Notes: generated by a model from the sequence alone, not told the origin. A stretch of 64,000 nt of DNA from Euonymus europaeus (GCA_963580455.1 OY756960.1:2542001-2606000); one strand, 5' to 3'; shown: positions 1-13,551, counted from the stretch's first letter. A program made the numbers and translations.

Positions 1-73
1 AATGTTGTGTTTGTAATACAAAATATTCTGTGGTTGCTTCATGGTAACAATCAATATGGAACATATGATTCAG

Positions 74-3000
74 GAAACTCAGCTTCTACCCTACCTGCGA
101 AATAGGCAAGACCTCCTTTGTGACTCGGGTTAATTATCTCAACTCTCTTCTAATTAGTAGGAATTTTTTATGGCTGTTTTTCCTATGATATTTTAATTTC
201 ATAGACTGATTGTTGGATTGGGAAATTTTAGCTATGGAGCCATACCCAGAACCATATCAGAGCACGTACCAGAAAAGACGGCTAGGAGCTCTGGGATTGG
301 AGTGGAAACCTTGTTCCCTAAAGTTTGCTGTCGGACCGGACTTCAGTGTCGACCCAGATTACCAAATGCTTCCCCTGGCAGACTTAGATGTATTGGTTGA
401 TCCACTGCCAGAATTGATAGCAACCATGGATTGGGAGCCAGAAATTGAGGTGCACAGTGATGATGCTGATTCAGAGTACAATGTTACTGACGAGTATTCT
501 TCTGGAGGGGAGCAAGGAAGTTTAAGTTCTAATTTCTCCAGTGATCCAGAGTGTAATGCAGGAGACAGTGAGATAGAGGATGCACTTAAGCATGCCCTTC
601 GCAGATCAAAGAGAAAAAAACGAAAGTCTGATGTAAGTTTTTCCCCCCTTGTTAGTTTGTTCCAAATATGCATTTGGCAATGCCTTAACCTGAAACATCC
701 CTTCTCATCTCTCTCTTTTCAGATTGAGATTATGACTTCTTCTGGAAGGTGTGTGAAGAGGAGGAATTTAGATGCAACTGATGGCAATTCATTTAGAAGT
801 AATCGAACTGGGAAATCAAAAATTGGACAAAAAGCGTCAAAGAGGAGGTCTTCCACGTCTAAGTCATTGAGACCTAAGAGAGCTGCTGCACGTAATGCTC
901 TTACATTGTTCTCAAGAATATCAGGAACATCTACAGATGGAGACAATGAGGATGTCTCTCTAAGTTATTCATCACAAAATGAATCCCATCCGCAAGATTC
1001 AAGCAATGAGAGTCAAGATACTGATGGATCCCTGCAAAATGAGCAAACCAGGCGTTCGAAAAGGAAAGAAATTTCTAAAGAGTCTATATATAAGATCAAA
1101 TCTCATGAACTCCCTGAATCTCAGATGATATCTGGAAACAGGCAGAGACTGATTCTTAAATTGTCCATGAAGGATTCAAATAAACTTGTTCTGCAAGAGA
1201 GTGCATCATTTGGAGCTGAGAACCAGGTTGCTATCATAGGCTCATCATCCAATGCTGCTCATGAAGTCGATGGTGTAAATGATCATAAGGGCTCCCCTGA
1301 TTCGGGTTGCTCTTCTGGGGATGCCAATTGCAATGTCAAGGAAGTACAAAGGAGAGGAAAGTTAAACAAGGTTGAAAGTCATCCAGACCTGAATGAGGGG
1401 TACAAAAATGATAATATTAGATGGGGTGGAGTCAAGCCTCGTTCTTCCAAACGTCTGAGACTAACAGAGCCGACTTCATTGAAGGCATATGGTCCCCTTG
1501 GTGCTTGTTGCAACGATTACAGAGAAGAGGATAATAATGTTGATAGATATTTAAAACCTGAGAGGGATCACATTAGACCATCTCATTGTTTAGAAGTCTG
1601 CGATCATGAAAGTAAGATGGATGGATCTGTTCCACTGACTGGGAAGAGTAACGTGGATGGCGGGGCTGATGTTGTGATTGTTGCAGAAGAAGTTTGCAAT
1701 CATGAATCATCTAAGATAGATGAATCTGCTACAGCAGACGGGGAGGGTAATTTGCATGTCCCCTCTGAAGTTTTGAATGATGCAGCAGAAGCCTGCAACA
1801 ACCCAGTTAATTTGGATATATCAGCTCCATTTAATTGGGAGAGTGATGGGAATGGCGCCTCTGAAGTTGCGAATGGTGCAGCCAATACTAAGGAGCACTC
1901 AGATGGTAATGAGAATGGCGCCTCTGAGCATAGGCCTGAAATTATAGAGAGACTTCCCCCAAAATTAAGGTTCAAGTCAAATTGTGTCTTCATGAATCCT
2001 GAAATGCCTCCGCAGTCAAAAGTTGAGTACTCGGCAGAAAGTAAGGGGAACGGGACATTTGATTCAATACATGGTAAAGCTTTGGACACGAAACAGGATC
2101 TGGTTTCAGAAGTGCCTCGGTATGGTGACACCAGTGGTAGGGGTCTTTGCGGTGGGGGAGCCGGAGAATTAGATCTTTGTTCTGTTGAGACTTCGACTAA
2201 TGCTTTGCGTGATACACAGACAAATCCAAAACGGATGTATGATGTTGTTTATAGGAGGTCAAAGACACTTAGGGATAGAAGTAACTTAGAAAGGGATGGT
2301 GGAACGAGAGCTAGCACTTCCAATGCTGTCAGTGTAGATTCCCATGAGGAGATGACTGAAGGGGTTCATAGGACTCATCTGACAGGCCTAGACGGAAACA
2401 CACATAATGGGAATATTGAGAGCAATGAACTCAAGATTGGGCATGGTCATCTATCAGAGAATGCACATAGAAGCACTAGAAATAACATTGACAGTTCCAG
2501 AAGTCAACGGGCATGTGAAGAATGGGGATCCACCTCAAAGATGACTGTTGGATTGAGGTCTACTCGGAATAGAAAAAGCAGTTATCATTTTCGTGATAAA
2601 AGTCCCATAGATAAGAAGTCGCGTCAGGTAACGAAAGAAGGATCATGGTTATTGTTGTCAATGCCCGATGAGGGCTCTCGTTACATCCCCCAGCTTTTGG
2701 ATGAGGTTGTATATTTGAGACAGGTAAATCTTGGAAGATGTATTTTACTGGTTTTTGTTCTTCCATTTTCATTTGTTAGGATACTAGATCTCAATGATTT
2801 ATGCTTGTGCTTACTCTTTTTCAGGGTCACGAGGAGTATATAGAAGGTGCTCACTCCAAGGAAGTAGGACCTTGGACCTTAATAGGAGGAAACATACGAG
2901 CAGTGGAATTTTGTAAAGTTGTAGGCCTTAAATATTCCACAGTTCCATCGGGGGATAGTTGCTGTAAAATGACACTCCAATTTGTTGATCCTTCTTCCAG

Positions 3001-4017
3001 TGTGTGTGGAAAATCATTCAAATTGACCCTGCCAGAGCTTACTGGTTTTCCAGATTTTCTTGTTGAAAAATGTCGATTTGATGCTGCTATGCAGAGAAAC
3101 TGGTCGGTAAGGGACAAGTGTAGGGTCTGGTGGAAAAATCCAGATGAAAAAGATGGTATATGGTGGGATGGCAGAGTGGTATCCGTGCAGCCCAAATCTC
3201 CTGATTTTCCTGACAGTCCGTGGGATAGGTTCTCTATCCTGTATAAAAGTCTCCGTGATAAAGAATCGCACAGTCCCTGGGAGCTTTTTGATTCTGACTT
3301 GCAATACAATCAGCCCTGTATTGATGACCATCAAACAAATAAGCTTTTGTCTGCCTTTGACAAACTGGAACAGTCTGGTACTAAAGCCCAGGTATGTGGC
3401 CCAACAATTTCTATATTCAAGATTCTTGCAAAGTAGAATATCAAAGAAGAAAATAATAGTTGAACGATGCAACTATATATGTATCCTGCAGAATCTTGTT
3501 AATCTTGTCAACATTTCAGGATCGATATGGGATTCAAAAATTGAATGAAGCTTCAGAGAAGTCTGGTTATAAAAACAGGCAAGAGTTTGCTATCAAATTA
3601 TTTGACGTACAAGTTCTTACATATAAACATTTCCTCTCAACTAGGTTTCAGGCATTAGTATGCTTCTCGTTTCACAACCATATAAATTTTATGCGAACTT
3701 TTCTATTTATCCATGAATTCCAATTTGCTCAGTCTCCAGTTCCAATGTACTTTTTTTCTTTTTCTTTTCTTGTTAAAAGAGTTTAACTTGACCCTTCTTT
3801 CATACCCATGAAATTGAGCAGGTTTCCGGTTCCTTTGTCTCTTGATTTGATCCATTCAAGGTTAAAGAACAACTATTATCGAAGTTTGGAGGGATTGAAG
3901 CATGATATTGGAGTCATGCTAGAAAATGCGGAATCATACTTTGGAAAGAATGCAGAGCTCTTGGCGAAGATGAGCCGCTTGTCTGACTGGTTTACGACGA
4001 CATTGTCATCGTTGTAG
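74..4017 (+). CDS. BRWD/PHIP-like WD40-bromodomain protein, C-terminal part (5' partial)
   Basis: Exons read by splice sites and frame: about 74-128 (5' edge uncertain), 232-632, 723-2723, 2825-3391, 3520-3578, 3822-4017. All are in phase. The first exons carry the linker typical of plant WDR9/PHIP proteins (PYPEPYQSTYQKRRLGALG), which normally follows the WD40 propeller; that propeller is outside the window. The large exon is Ser/Asp-rich and basic, with no clear fold. Exon 2825-3391 matches the Tudor-like region found before the bromodomain in PHIP/BRWD proteins (CRVWWKNPDEKDGIWWDG). The last two exons form the bromodomain end (FPVPLSLDLIHSRL to the terminal DWFTTTLSSL). The family reads histone marks in the nucleus. 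Intron 633-722 is 90 nt with no in-frame stop, and intron 3579-3821 appears to use a GC donor. The family call is confident; the first exon boundary is not. Confidence 0.86.
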
Positions 4018-5284
4018 CTGTATTGCCCCTATTGAAGTTTTGTAGAGATCGGTTGGCCGTATTGAATTCTTCCTTTTGTAGATAATTTTTTTTATTATAT
4101 TTGTTGAAAGGTCAATTTTTCTTTATCACTTAGTCTCGTCAAGTTCAACTTTTGGAATCATTCTCATACCTTTTCTTCTACATAGGGTCAATAGATATCT
4201 AAAAGGAAAACCTGGCTGATGTATTTTTATATACAGGGTTAAAAAATTGGTATTTTTCTCGGGAAAAAATAACCACAGAAGTCGGATGTTTTTCCTGTTG
4301 CCTCAATGTCGAACACAGCGGCAAATACGCTCTGCCGACTCAGGCTCCTTGTCTGTAGAAGAAGCTGTTTTATGCTTCAACCTGAGGGTCTCACTAGTAT
4401 AAATCTTCTTCTGAATGTTTATTAGGCGGGCGGTCTGTAGTCTTGTCGTCGTGGTCTTCATCATCATCATCAGAATCAACAAATCCACCAGATCTTGTAC
4501 TACAAAGTGAAGATGAACATTTCACAAATCTTGAGATTAAGTCGACTTTTGGTCACTAAAAATTTGATATTTTTTTATTTTGATTATTGAATATTCAAAT
4601 GTGCAAGTCAATAATTTAAAGTTTCGATTTGTTTCAAAACTTTATGTTACTGAACTATAATATTTGAATAGTTAATAATCAAAATAAAAAATAGTCAATC
4701 TTGATTTGAAATATAAAATGTCATATATTTATAGGTTGAGGGAACACATTATCTTAATGATGGAAATCCACATGAATTAATGAGGATTTAAACCGTGAAT
4801 GATAGAGGTGAAAGAAGAGAAACAACTGATAGACGGTATAATAAAATATTTATGCATTAAATAAAAAAATTTGGAAGTAAATGTTCGTCATTTCTGTAAC
4901 ACTGTAGAGTTGAGTTGGGAGATGCATATTGTTATGTTTGTTGTATTGTTTTATATTTGGCATTTAATTCATAAATGTGAGTTATTGGTAACTTAGGGCG
5001 TGGTTAAATATTTTCTTATCTTTTGTAGAGTATAATTATTTTGAGGTATAGATGAAAAACATTTCGCAAATAGGCCCACCACTAAAGAAAGCTTGATTGG
5101 AGTAGGCCCGGCCCATCTCTTGTGGTTCATCAGCCACACTTTGACATCTCCGCCAAACTCCTAACGGACTTCTCAAAGCTCCCTCGCGATAAACTCCTCT
5201 CTGTCTCTCTCGATCGATCTTAAACCCTTCTTCCACACTTCCACTCTCATTTCTCAATTACCTTTCAATCTCCTCCCAACCAAA
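4018..5284. other. Intergenic: 3' end of the bromodomain gene, AT-rich spacer, promoter and leader of plastid LPD
   Basis: No gene is visible. The first few hundred bases should hold the 3' UTR of the upstream gene. From about 4555 to 4700 there is an imperfect palindrome: TTTTGATTATTGAATATTCAAAT on the left is mirrored by ATTTGAATAGTTAATAATCAAAA on the right, so it could be an old MITE-like insertion. The last 100 bases are CT-rich (CTCTCTGTCTCTC), typical of a plant 5' leader, and end in CAAA just before the ATG at 5285. Confidence 0.6.
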
Positions 5285-8200
5285 ATGCAGACCTCCCTCT
5301 CTCAATCATCCGCTATAGCAGCCAGCACCGTCCCCGGCTGCTCCAGATCGAGTTATTTACTTCCTTTTGGTCATTCGAAGCCGGTCAATCTTAAATTCTG
5401 CGGACTAAGAAGGGAGGCATTGGGTTTCTTTTCATTGAGTAGTTCTTGTTCTCGACGAGTACAACACCACCTCCCGAGTCGGAAGCACTCCAAGCGCGTT
5501 GCTGCTTCTGCTGCCGAGAATGGCTCCCAACTTAAATCTTTCGATTATGATTTGATTATCATAGGTGCTGGCGTTGGTGGCCACGGAGCTGCTCTGCATG
5601 CGGTCGAGAAGGTATTCTTCAAATTTGAATTTCTTTTTGGTTCAGTTTCGAGTGAATTATTAACTATCATTTTTTTAGCGAAGTTTGGAAACTATTTAAA
5701 GGTAATTTGGTAGTGCAATTATCTTCGAACTGGCAGTGTCCGTGCTTAGATTGAATCAGCGGATGATCCATGCTTCACGAATAATCTGGTTCAGTTTTGA
5801 TGCTCAATTCGTAATTTCGAGCTTTAATTTAGTTAAAGAACTGATGATCATTTGATGTACTTTGAATTCCTTCTATTTTATTGTTATTAATAGTTTGCAA
5901 GTTGCAAGTAGTATTTTTGCAGAACTAATTAATTTTGGTAAAGCTTCTGTTCATCTTTACTTGGTTGATGAGTCTTTGGCCGTTTCTTTTTCTCGCATTT
6001 CTGGTACGTGAGAAAGCACAAGCCTACATTTTTTTTTCTTGTGTAAAATGCAAAGCACAAACCCCACTTAGCAGAGCTTTGTACGGCCAATAATTCAAGC
6101 TGAATTTCTATTTATTTTTTATACAAATATAAAATACTTTTACTAACTCTCAACTTCTTTACTCTTTCAATTGCATCAGTTAAAAGAGGTAGTGATGGGG
6201 AATAATATCATCATTTGTGGTTAATTTACTTTTATGTTAGAAATTTTTGCAAGAACTCTTTGTAATTGGTGATATGTCATGCTTAATTATTTATTTTCCA
6301 AATGTTATTTTTGCTATACATAACTATTCAGCTGTTATTTCTCTGCAACAAATGGCTAGCAAAAAAATGAAGCGGGAAACTTAAGTTTATGGTCAGGAAG
6401 GCTATTAATGTCATTGTGTTATACTTCATAGAGAGTGAATGTCTTCCTGATGAAGTCATTTGGGCTTTTATTTCTGAATCATTTTGTTTAATGTTTCATC
6501 TAAGTCCTATTAGAAAAATACATATAATTCTTATTGTTATGGGCCTGATGCTTCCTTTTTCGAATTAATATCAAGAGTTAACTACTCCGATTACTTTTAT
6601 TCGTTGGGACAATAACCCATGGGAAGGAATGATTTGAGGATCAGGCATATTGATTCACTTTTGCCCTTCCCCCTCGATTTATTCCTACCCCTTCTTAATC
6701 AAATTTATCTTGCAACAAAACCTATATTAGATTTGGTCAGCACAACGTGAATGTTGGATGCAACATCAAGGGCATATGGAGGTTGCGTGTATAATAATGA
6801 AATAGCTATGTATATGACAGTTTGATGTGGAAATATCTGTATTGGTGCTCCTCTTAATAAAGCTTTTTTGAGTTTGAAAATTTATGTGGACTAACTTTTA
6901 GATTCACAGACAGAATATTCTTATTGTCATATATACTATGTACCGTTAATTCTTTCTCAATTGTGGCAGTGATTGTAAACGGCTTGTGTTGCACATTTCT
7001 ATTATTTTTCCTGGATGAATCACTTAGGTGGTGTGTGAATTTTAATGATGATGTTTTCAGGGTCTAAAAACTGCCATCATTGAGGGAGATGTGGTGGGAG
7101 GAACATGTGTAAACAGAGGCTGTGTTCCTTCCAAAGCTCTTCTTGCTGTAAGTGGTCGCATGAGGGAACTTCAAAACGCGCATCACATGAAGGCGTTGGG
7201 TCTGCAGGTAACAGGACCTGTTGCAAGTAACACAGTGTGCCCCGACAACACCTCCAACCACCCCCACCCCCCTCCGCCTCCCCTTTCTTCATGGCTACTT
7301 GGCTGGTCCTTATTTCCATCAGTTAGAGACATTTTACTCTCTTTCATGAGGATTTGGTGTTTTGGGCATCCATTCCTTCCTCAAAATTTCCGAGATTTAT
7401 CTAGGTTTTATCACATAATTTTGTCAAGCACCCATAAATTTGCAGTTAAATGCATTAACTTGTTAGTTTACTGCCCGTTTCACATTTATAATAGGTTTCA
7501 GCTGCTGGCTATGATAGACAAGGAGTTGCTGATCATGCAAATAATCTTGCTTTGAAAATCCGCAACAACTTGACAAATTCAATGAAGGCTCTTGGTGTGG
7601 ACATATTAACGGGTGTCGGCACTATTTTGGTAAGTTGTATTTATTGTGTTTTGTGGTTGGTGGGACTACAAAAAAAATTGTACTTGAAAATACAAATAAA
7701 ATTGGGTTTACATCAATTGTCAATTATGCAGGCGTGAAAGGGGAAAAAACTAGAAGAAAAAAAAATCAATCCTCCTGCAAATCATGTGTGTCCTAATGTT
7801 TATGATAAATTATAATTCATTCAGGGTCCACAAGAGGTCAAATATGGTAAAGCTGGTTCCCCAGAGAACATAGTAACTGCAAAAGATATTATCATTGCAA
7901 CTGGTTCTGTTCCTTTTGTCCCCAAGGGCATCGAAGTTGATGGTAATTATTAAATGTGTTTTCTTAGTCCTCTTATGCTATGCCATTTTTCATCACATTT
8001 TAATGTTTTTTTTCTGTGTTATTTTTAATGCAACCATAATAGATACCATATTTCTGAAAAGATTCTAAAAATATGATACCTGCAAACTGCACATTTTAGA
8101 TTGACTTTTGGATTTCAATTGCCTACAGGGAAGACTGTCATTACTAGTGACCATGCACTCAAATTGGAGAATGTTCCTGACTGGATTGCAATTGTAGGAA

Positions 8201-11200
8201 GTGGTTATATTGGTCTAGAGTTCAGTGATGTATATACTGCTCTTGGAAGTGAGGTAGATCTATGTTCTTTATCTTCTTTACAATGCCTACTTTTTATCAG
8301 TAAACAAATGAGCGTGTCTGTTACCCCTTCCCATCCTAACTTGAACTGTGGTGTACATTTACTCAACTTTTGGTAACTAAACATCCATAATAAGAGATAC
8401 ATTTTCAAGATGACTGGATCGTTGCTTTCTTTTTACTCCACTTCAAATTTGAGACATCCTAATTTCAACGGGGAATAAATTGGGCATCTAATTCGCTCCC
8501 TTTAAACAATTGGACATGATATTTTGAAGTTGTGAACACGCTCAGAATTTGCTACTGCAAAGCCCACCTCAAAAGTCGGTTTTAGAATAAGTAGTAAACT
8601 AGTAATTAACATTGCAAATATATGTTGAATCAAGAGCTGGATACTATGGATTTCTCTACTTAAATCAAGAGCTGGATTTTCATATTGAATTTCCCTGAAG
8701 TTTTGACGTATGCAATTTGTCTTGGAATTGTTTTCAAATATAGTTTGTCATATATTGAATCTGTACGTAGGGCTTCAAGATGTACATCAAAGCACATTCT
8801 TTTATGGTTTCTCTAGAGACATAATGCTAACAAATTTCCTGATAGTTAGAGACTGAAAAACTTGACTGATGAAGCCAGTGAATTAACTTTCCTATCTATA
8901 GATCAGTTCACAGTGATTTGCTTCATCTTTAGTTAGATTTCTTTAATATAAAATTGATGTTTTTAACTTCTCTCAGATCACTCCTAAAATAATTAAGAAA
9001 GTATAATGCAGGTCACGTTTATTGAAGCTTTAGATCAACTCATGCCTGGATTTGATCCTGAGATTGGGAAATTGGCTCAGAGGGTTCTCATAAATACGAG
9101 GAAAATTGATTATCATACTGGAGTGTTTGCAACCAAGGTGAGAAATTTATTATTTTCGCCTTTTTTGTGTTGCTTCAAACCATTTTCCATTAATCTGTTT
9201 TGGTTTTATTTTCAGATAACTCCAGCAACGGATGGAAAGCCAGTCAGTATTGAGCTTATTGACGCCAAGACAAAAGAACCCAAAGATACTTTGGAGGTAG
9301 AAAACTCCGCTATCCCCAACTTTCAGATAGTATTTAGAACGTCAGGTCACGAGGCTTCCCTTCTACATAATGACATGTAGGATGCTAGATCAGTGGCTTT
9401 TTTATTTCCACTGGAATTTATCTTCTGTCATGAGAAGGCTTATGGAACGCCTCTCTTACAATACAAACACATTCTCTTCTTTGTTCTCCAGCTTTGGTTT
9501 CCCTTTCATATTAGTTTTGAATGTTAATCTCACCTCATGATGTCCATCTTGAATGCTTTGGTTTACTTAATAGGTCGATGCAGCATTAATTGCAACTGGA
9601 AGAGCTCCATTCACGAATGGTCTTGGCTTGAAGAATGTAGGTCTTGAATGATAATGTGGTCAATATCATATGGAGTTGTTCACAGGAAAGGAAAGGCTTG
9701 GCTTTTACATGTACTTTGCCCCTCTTTTTTTGCCAGATCAATGTGGAAACACAACGTGGTTTCATCCCGGTTGATGAGCGCATGCGAGTAATTGATGCAA
9801 ACGGAAACTTGGTTAGTTCTCAATTTTCATAGGAAACCTATCTATATGGTAATCACCAGTTTTTACTGACTCAAAAGTTATAGGTCCCTCACTTATATTG
9901 CATTGGTGATGCGAACGGAAAAATGATGCTTGCCCATGCAGCCAGTGCACAAGGAATTTCAGGTAAGTGGTAATTGACACTACCTAGTTACTTGGTATGT
10001 GAATCCGACATTTTTCTCTCTTCCTATGTTACATAAATCTGTTAATGCAGTTGTTGAACAAGTCACTGGAAAGGATCATGTCCTTAATCATTTGAGCATC
10101 CCTGCCGCTTGCTTCACTCATCCTGAAATCAGTATGGTTGGTTTGACAGAGGTAATACTGCATTCCAAGTGCACTAGTTATGTATTACATTATTTATTGA
10201 TTTAACTGCATTATGTATTGAGTTTCCTTGATTCAATTGATTCAGTTGACTTCACTTGTTTTCTTTACCTTTTTGTTTCTTTACACACTTTTCCTGGTGT
10301 TGCTGATTTGCAGCATAAGAGCCCTTATCTAAATGTCTAAATTTCGACTGAATTTTTGAACTGGACAGCCACAAGCAAGGGAGAAAGCTGAATGTGAGGG
10401 ATTTGAAATAAGCATTTCCAAGACAAGTTTTAGGGCCAACACTAAGGCCCTTGCAGAAAACGAAGGGGAAGGACTTGCTAAGGTAAATTCCTTAGAGTTC
10501 AGTCTGCTTGGGTTGCTAGTAGTTTCTATCAGAATGATGCAATGAATTAATTTCAATTTCTGTTTTGGCGCTGTATACTATCTGTTCAAGTAGGCTTTTA
10601 TAATTGCTGACATTTTTGTTTTTCAACAGTTGATATACAGACCTGACACTGGAGAGATACTTGGTGTTCATATATTTGGGTTGCACGCTGCAGACCTGAT
10701 TCATGAAGCATCAAATGCAATAGCATTAGGGACACGTATCCAGGTAGTCTTTTTTCTATCCAGCATATGTCATGCAGAATGATGAATTGATGATTATGAT
10801 TTGGCGGATCCAGTATACATGAATTACAAGAACCTTGAGGATTGTTCACTGATTTTTGCTTGCTTCCAGTAACATGAAAATATTCTCTTGGTTACTTAAT
10901 TCTATTTTTGGCACTTGCCATTCCCATGCCAAAACTAGGAGAGAAAAATGCCACTTTGTAGATGAATCAGTCCTGTAGCAATTCGGGGAAAAAGTACAGT
11001 GCTCCCAAAAAAAAAAGCCTAATAGTCATGACTATTCTGACATCAATTTTTAAAGAGATTATACTCATAGATTTCTCACTAGTTGCTGTTTTTTCTGATA
11101 TTATTAATTTGGATTGTTTATATTACATGGGATAACTTTAACATCCCAAATATAGATAAGTTCCACTTGGCTTGAAATGGAATTGGGACTTCACTTTCCC

Positions 11201-11623
11201 CTGGCTTTCCCCTCCGTGGAGGCCAAACTAAGATAAATTCTCAATCTGTCACTGATTATGTCTTTGGCACCTGGCAGGATATAAAATTTGCAGTTCATGC
11301 GCATCCCACCCTCTCCGAAGTTCTCGATGAACTCTTCAAATCAGCAAAGGTAAGCTTCTTACTTCTTGTGTAACTAGAATATTTCATCAGTTCCTTCGTT
11401 TTTGATAAATCATAAAACAGCACAAGTACAGCTGAACGATCTTGATGACTCGTGTCGTTTAAATTTCTAGCTATTTTACAGTTAGACCTAACATTATGTC
11501 CTTGCTTAATGGTTGTTACATAAACAGGTCCTCTTTTTATTTACATCTAATTTTGCCATCTCCCATATGAAACAGGTCCACGTTTGTGATTCTAGTCCAG
11601 TAAATGAACCAGTTACAGTATAA
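5285..11623 (+). CDS. LPD1: Plastidial dihydrolipoyl dehydrogenase (E3 of plastid pyruvate dehydrogenase)
   Basis: Fifteen exons join in frame: 5285-5611, 7061-7207, 7495-7629, 7825-7942, 8129-8253, 9012-9137, 9216-9296, 9574-9636, 9737-9811, 9884-9962, 10051-10151, 10369-10482, 10630-10743, 11278-11349, 11576-11623, giving 574 aa, close to the roughly 570 aa of plastid LPDs. The enzyme reoxidises dihydrolipoamide with NAD+ using FAD. A Ser/Arg-rich N-terminus of about 75 residues looks like a chloroplast transit peptide. The FAD-binding GAGVGG starts at residue 94. The redox disulfide C125-VNRG-C130 sits in [14 protein letters not shown] second Rossmann motif, [11 protein letters not shown], binds NAD. 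The C-terminal HAHPTLSE supplies the active-site His544 and Glu549. The first intron (about 1.45 kb) is the longest. All catalytic residues are intact. The plastid rather than mitochondrial class is inferred from the long transit peptide and family resemblance. Confidence 0.95.
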
Positions 11624-13254
11624 GCTCCTCTCAACACTCAAAAACATACAAGGTTTTTGAAGATATTTGTTTGTATTATGGAGTTTCAAGGAACCCAGTA
11701 TCTTCAGGCAAGAGTACAAAATTCAAAGAAGAAACATAGTGAAGAAATTGACCAATGGCTTGATGAAATATTTAAAGTCATTATTAGTTTTGCTTGGAAC
11801 CTTCATTAGTGGTTGATATTTTGAATCCAATAAAATAAATTATGAGTCTTGTTCACATTTTCCTCCCCTCCTACTAGATTGATTTTAGAAATTTTTAAGA
11901 GATATTTGATCAATTAATAAATAAGTGAGGATCAAATCATTATGCTTGGAAACATAAAAATAAAGTAGCTTTGTTAAAATTCACAAGATTACAGTGTTGA
12001 TGACAGAAACACATGACAAGTAACAACACATCTAGTAAGCCTTGCCTATAACCAGGGAAACACACAAAACTCCTCCAGATCATCTACTATTATTCCCCTA
12101 TTCGTCTTTTACTTGAAAGTTAAAAAGTAAACGGGTTATTAAGCAAGTAACTTCAACTCAAATGGGTCACTAGTAAAGAAAAACTGCATTGGGTCACTAG
12201 TAAAGAAAAACTGCATTGGGTCACCGAGGATGCATTCAAACCAGAGAACTCTGGGCGGAGCTTGAAAATTGTAAGGCGTGAATCAATCATTAGTTGAACT
12301 AAGAACAAAATTTCATAACATTATCCACAAGAAGAAAAATGAAACATTCAGTACACCAAGCAAAAAACTTGCAGGCAAAAAGTATTTACAAGATCAAATC
12401 ATCTTAAGAAATACGAACAATATGGTGTCAAAACTAATTAACACAAGAAGCAACCTATGCGACCTCGAAACAAACCGGGATGGAATTTGACTCTCAAAGA
12501 GAAAATTCCATTAATCCAATACCCAAGCACAGAAAGCCAACCATCCAAAAAAACTATGATAGAGCACTCACGAGGCAACCCGAAACAAACAAGGATTACA
12601 TGATAGGGAATTTGAGTCTCAAAAATATTAGAGCAAATTCCACTCAACTAATACTTAAGCATGGAAAGCCAACCTTCCAAAAACTATAATTAAGAACTCC
12701 TTTTTGTGGAATCTCGGATATCCTAGAGGATCATAAGCAAGAATTTTTTCCAGGATTTGTCACAGCCAAGGAATTACCAAGCCTCAACTTCTGAGTTCAA
12801 GTTCAAAGAACACATCTGCTATGAACAGCTATATTCAGATGTACAAGGAACTGCTACATTCAGTATTTACAAGCAAATCATGCAGAGTACAGAACTTTAA
12901 AAGCCAAGTTTCTCACTCTAATTTTCACAAATCCATAGCACAAGAGAGAAACTTCAAGAAAAAAAATTCTAAAATTCATCATCCATTCACAGCCTGATCC
13001 TATCTCGGTAAGGATCACCATTAGAAAGAAAAACATGAATCCACAAATTCTACAACAAAAAATCAAGAACAGAAATGATTCAAAACCATGCTGAACTCTA
13101 ATAAACTCAAGTAGCAAATATAATCCTTGAATAACATTGGTAAAAATTCAGGAAAGTTCATGAGAAAAACCCATTACAGTAAACGTCAGACGATTGAAAC
13201 CAAAATTAAAAACACCGAAGGGATAAAACTCCAAATAACTTCATTTCCATACAA
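11624..13254. other. Intergenic between LPD and RPL29, with local tandem duplications
   Basis: No gene is seen. The left part should hold the LPD 3' UTR and the right end (about 13140-13254) the 3' UTR of the minus-strand RPL29. Two local duplications are visible. A 27-base unit starting GGGTCACTAG repeats at 12164 and 12191, with a partial third copy at 12218. A longer, diverged direct repeat of about 125 bases pairs 12484-12570 with 12607-12690; both copies contain GAAAGCCAACC followed by TCCAAAAA. Confidence 0.6.
12164..12228. repeat. Short tandem repeat, 27-base period
   Basis: The unit GGGTCACTAGTAAAG plus AAAACTGCATT is present twice in identical form, followed by the beginning of a third copy (GGGTCACC). 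It lies between genes, with no sign of function. Confidence 0.85.
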
Positions 13255-13551
13255 CTACTCTTCCTCTGTTGCTGTCTCGTTGCCCTTCTTGTTATGCTTA
13301 CGCGCGTACCTCTGGTTCCTCAGAAACTTCGGGTCCATCTACAAGCAAAAATCATTCAAGAAAGACAATTAACTTAAGCTAACAAACATATAAAGGGAAC
13401 CAAAACAAGCTCAAAAGAAATTCTAGTAATAGAAGGTGAAAATACACACCCCTTTGGTGGAGGTGTGGCGATGTCTCTTGGGCTTCTTGATTCCATTCCT
13501 GTGAGCCTTGTGAGACTGGTTGTGAGCTGTGTGATTCTTCGACTTGGCCAT
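13255..13551 (-). CDS. RPL29: 60S ribosomal protein eL29
   Basis: Two coding exons on the minus strand, 13450-13551 and 13255-13338, give a 61-aa protein starting [17 protein letters not shown] and ending NETATEEE. The junction joins STKG to [18 protein letters not shown], as in other plant eL29 proteins. It is a small, very basic protein of the large ribosomal subunit. An acceptor (TGCAG) two bases before the ATG and a donor at 13654/13655 indicate a 5' UTR intron of about 100 bases, with a leader exon from 13655 to about 13735. Upstream lies a telo-box (AAACCCTAA) and TGGGCC motifs, the usual promoter signature of translation genes. It is divergently paired with SAR1. Every key feature matches the family. 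Confidence 0.95.
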
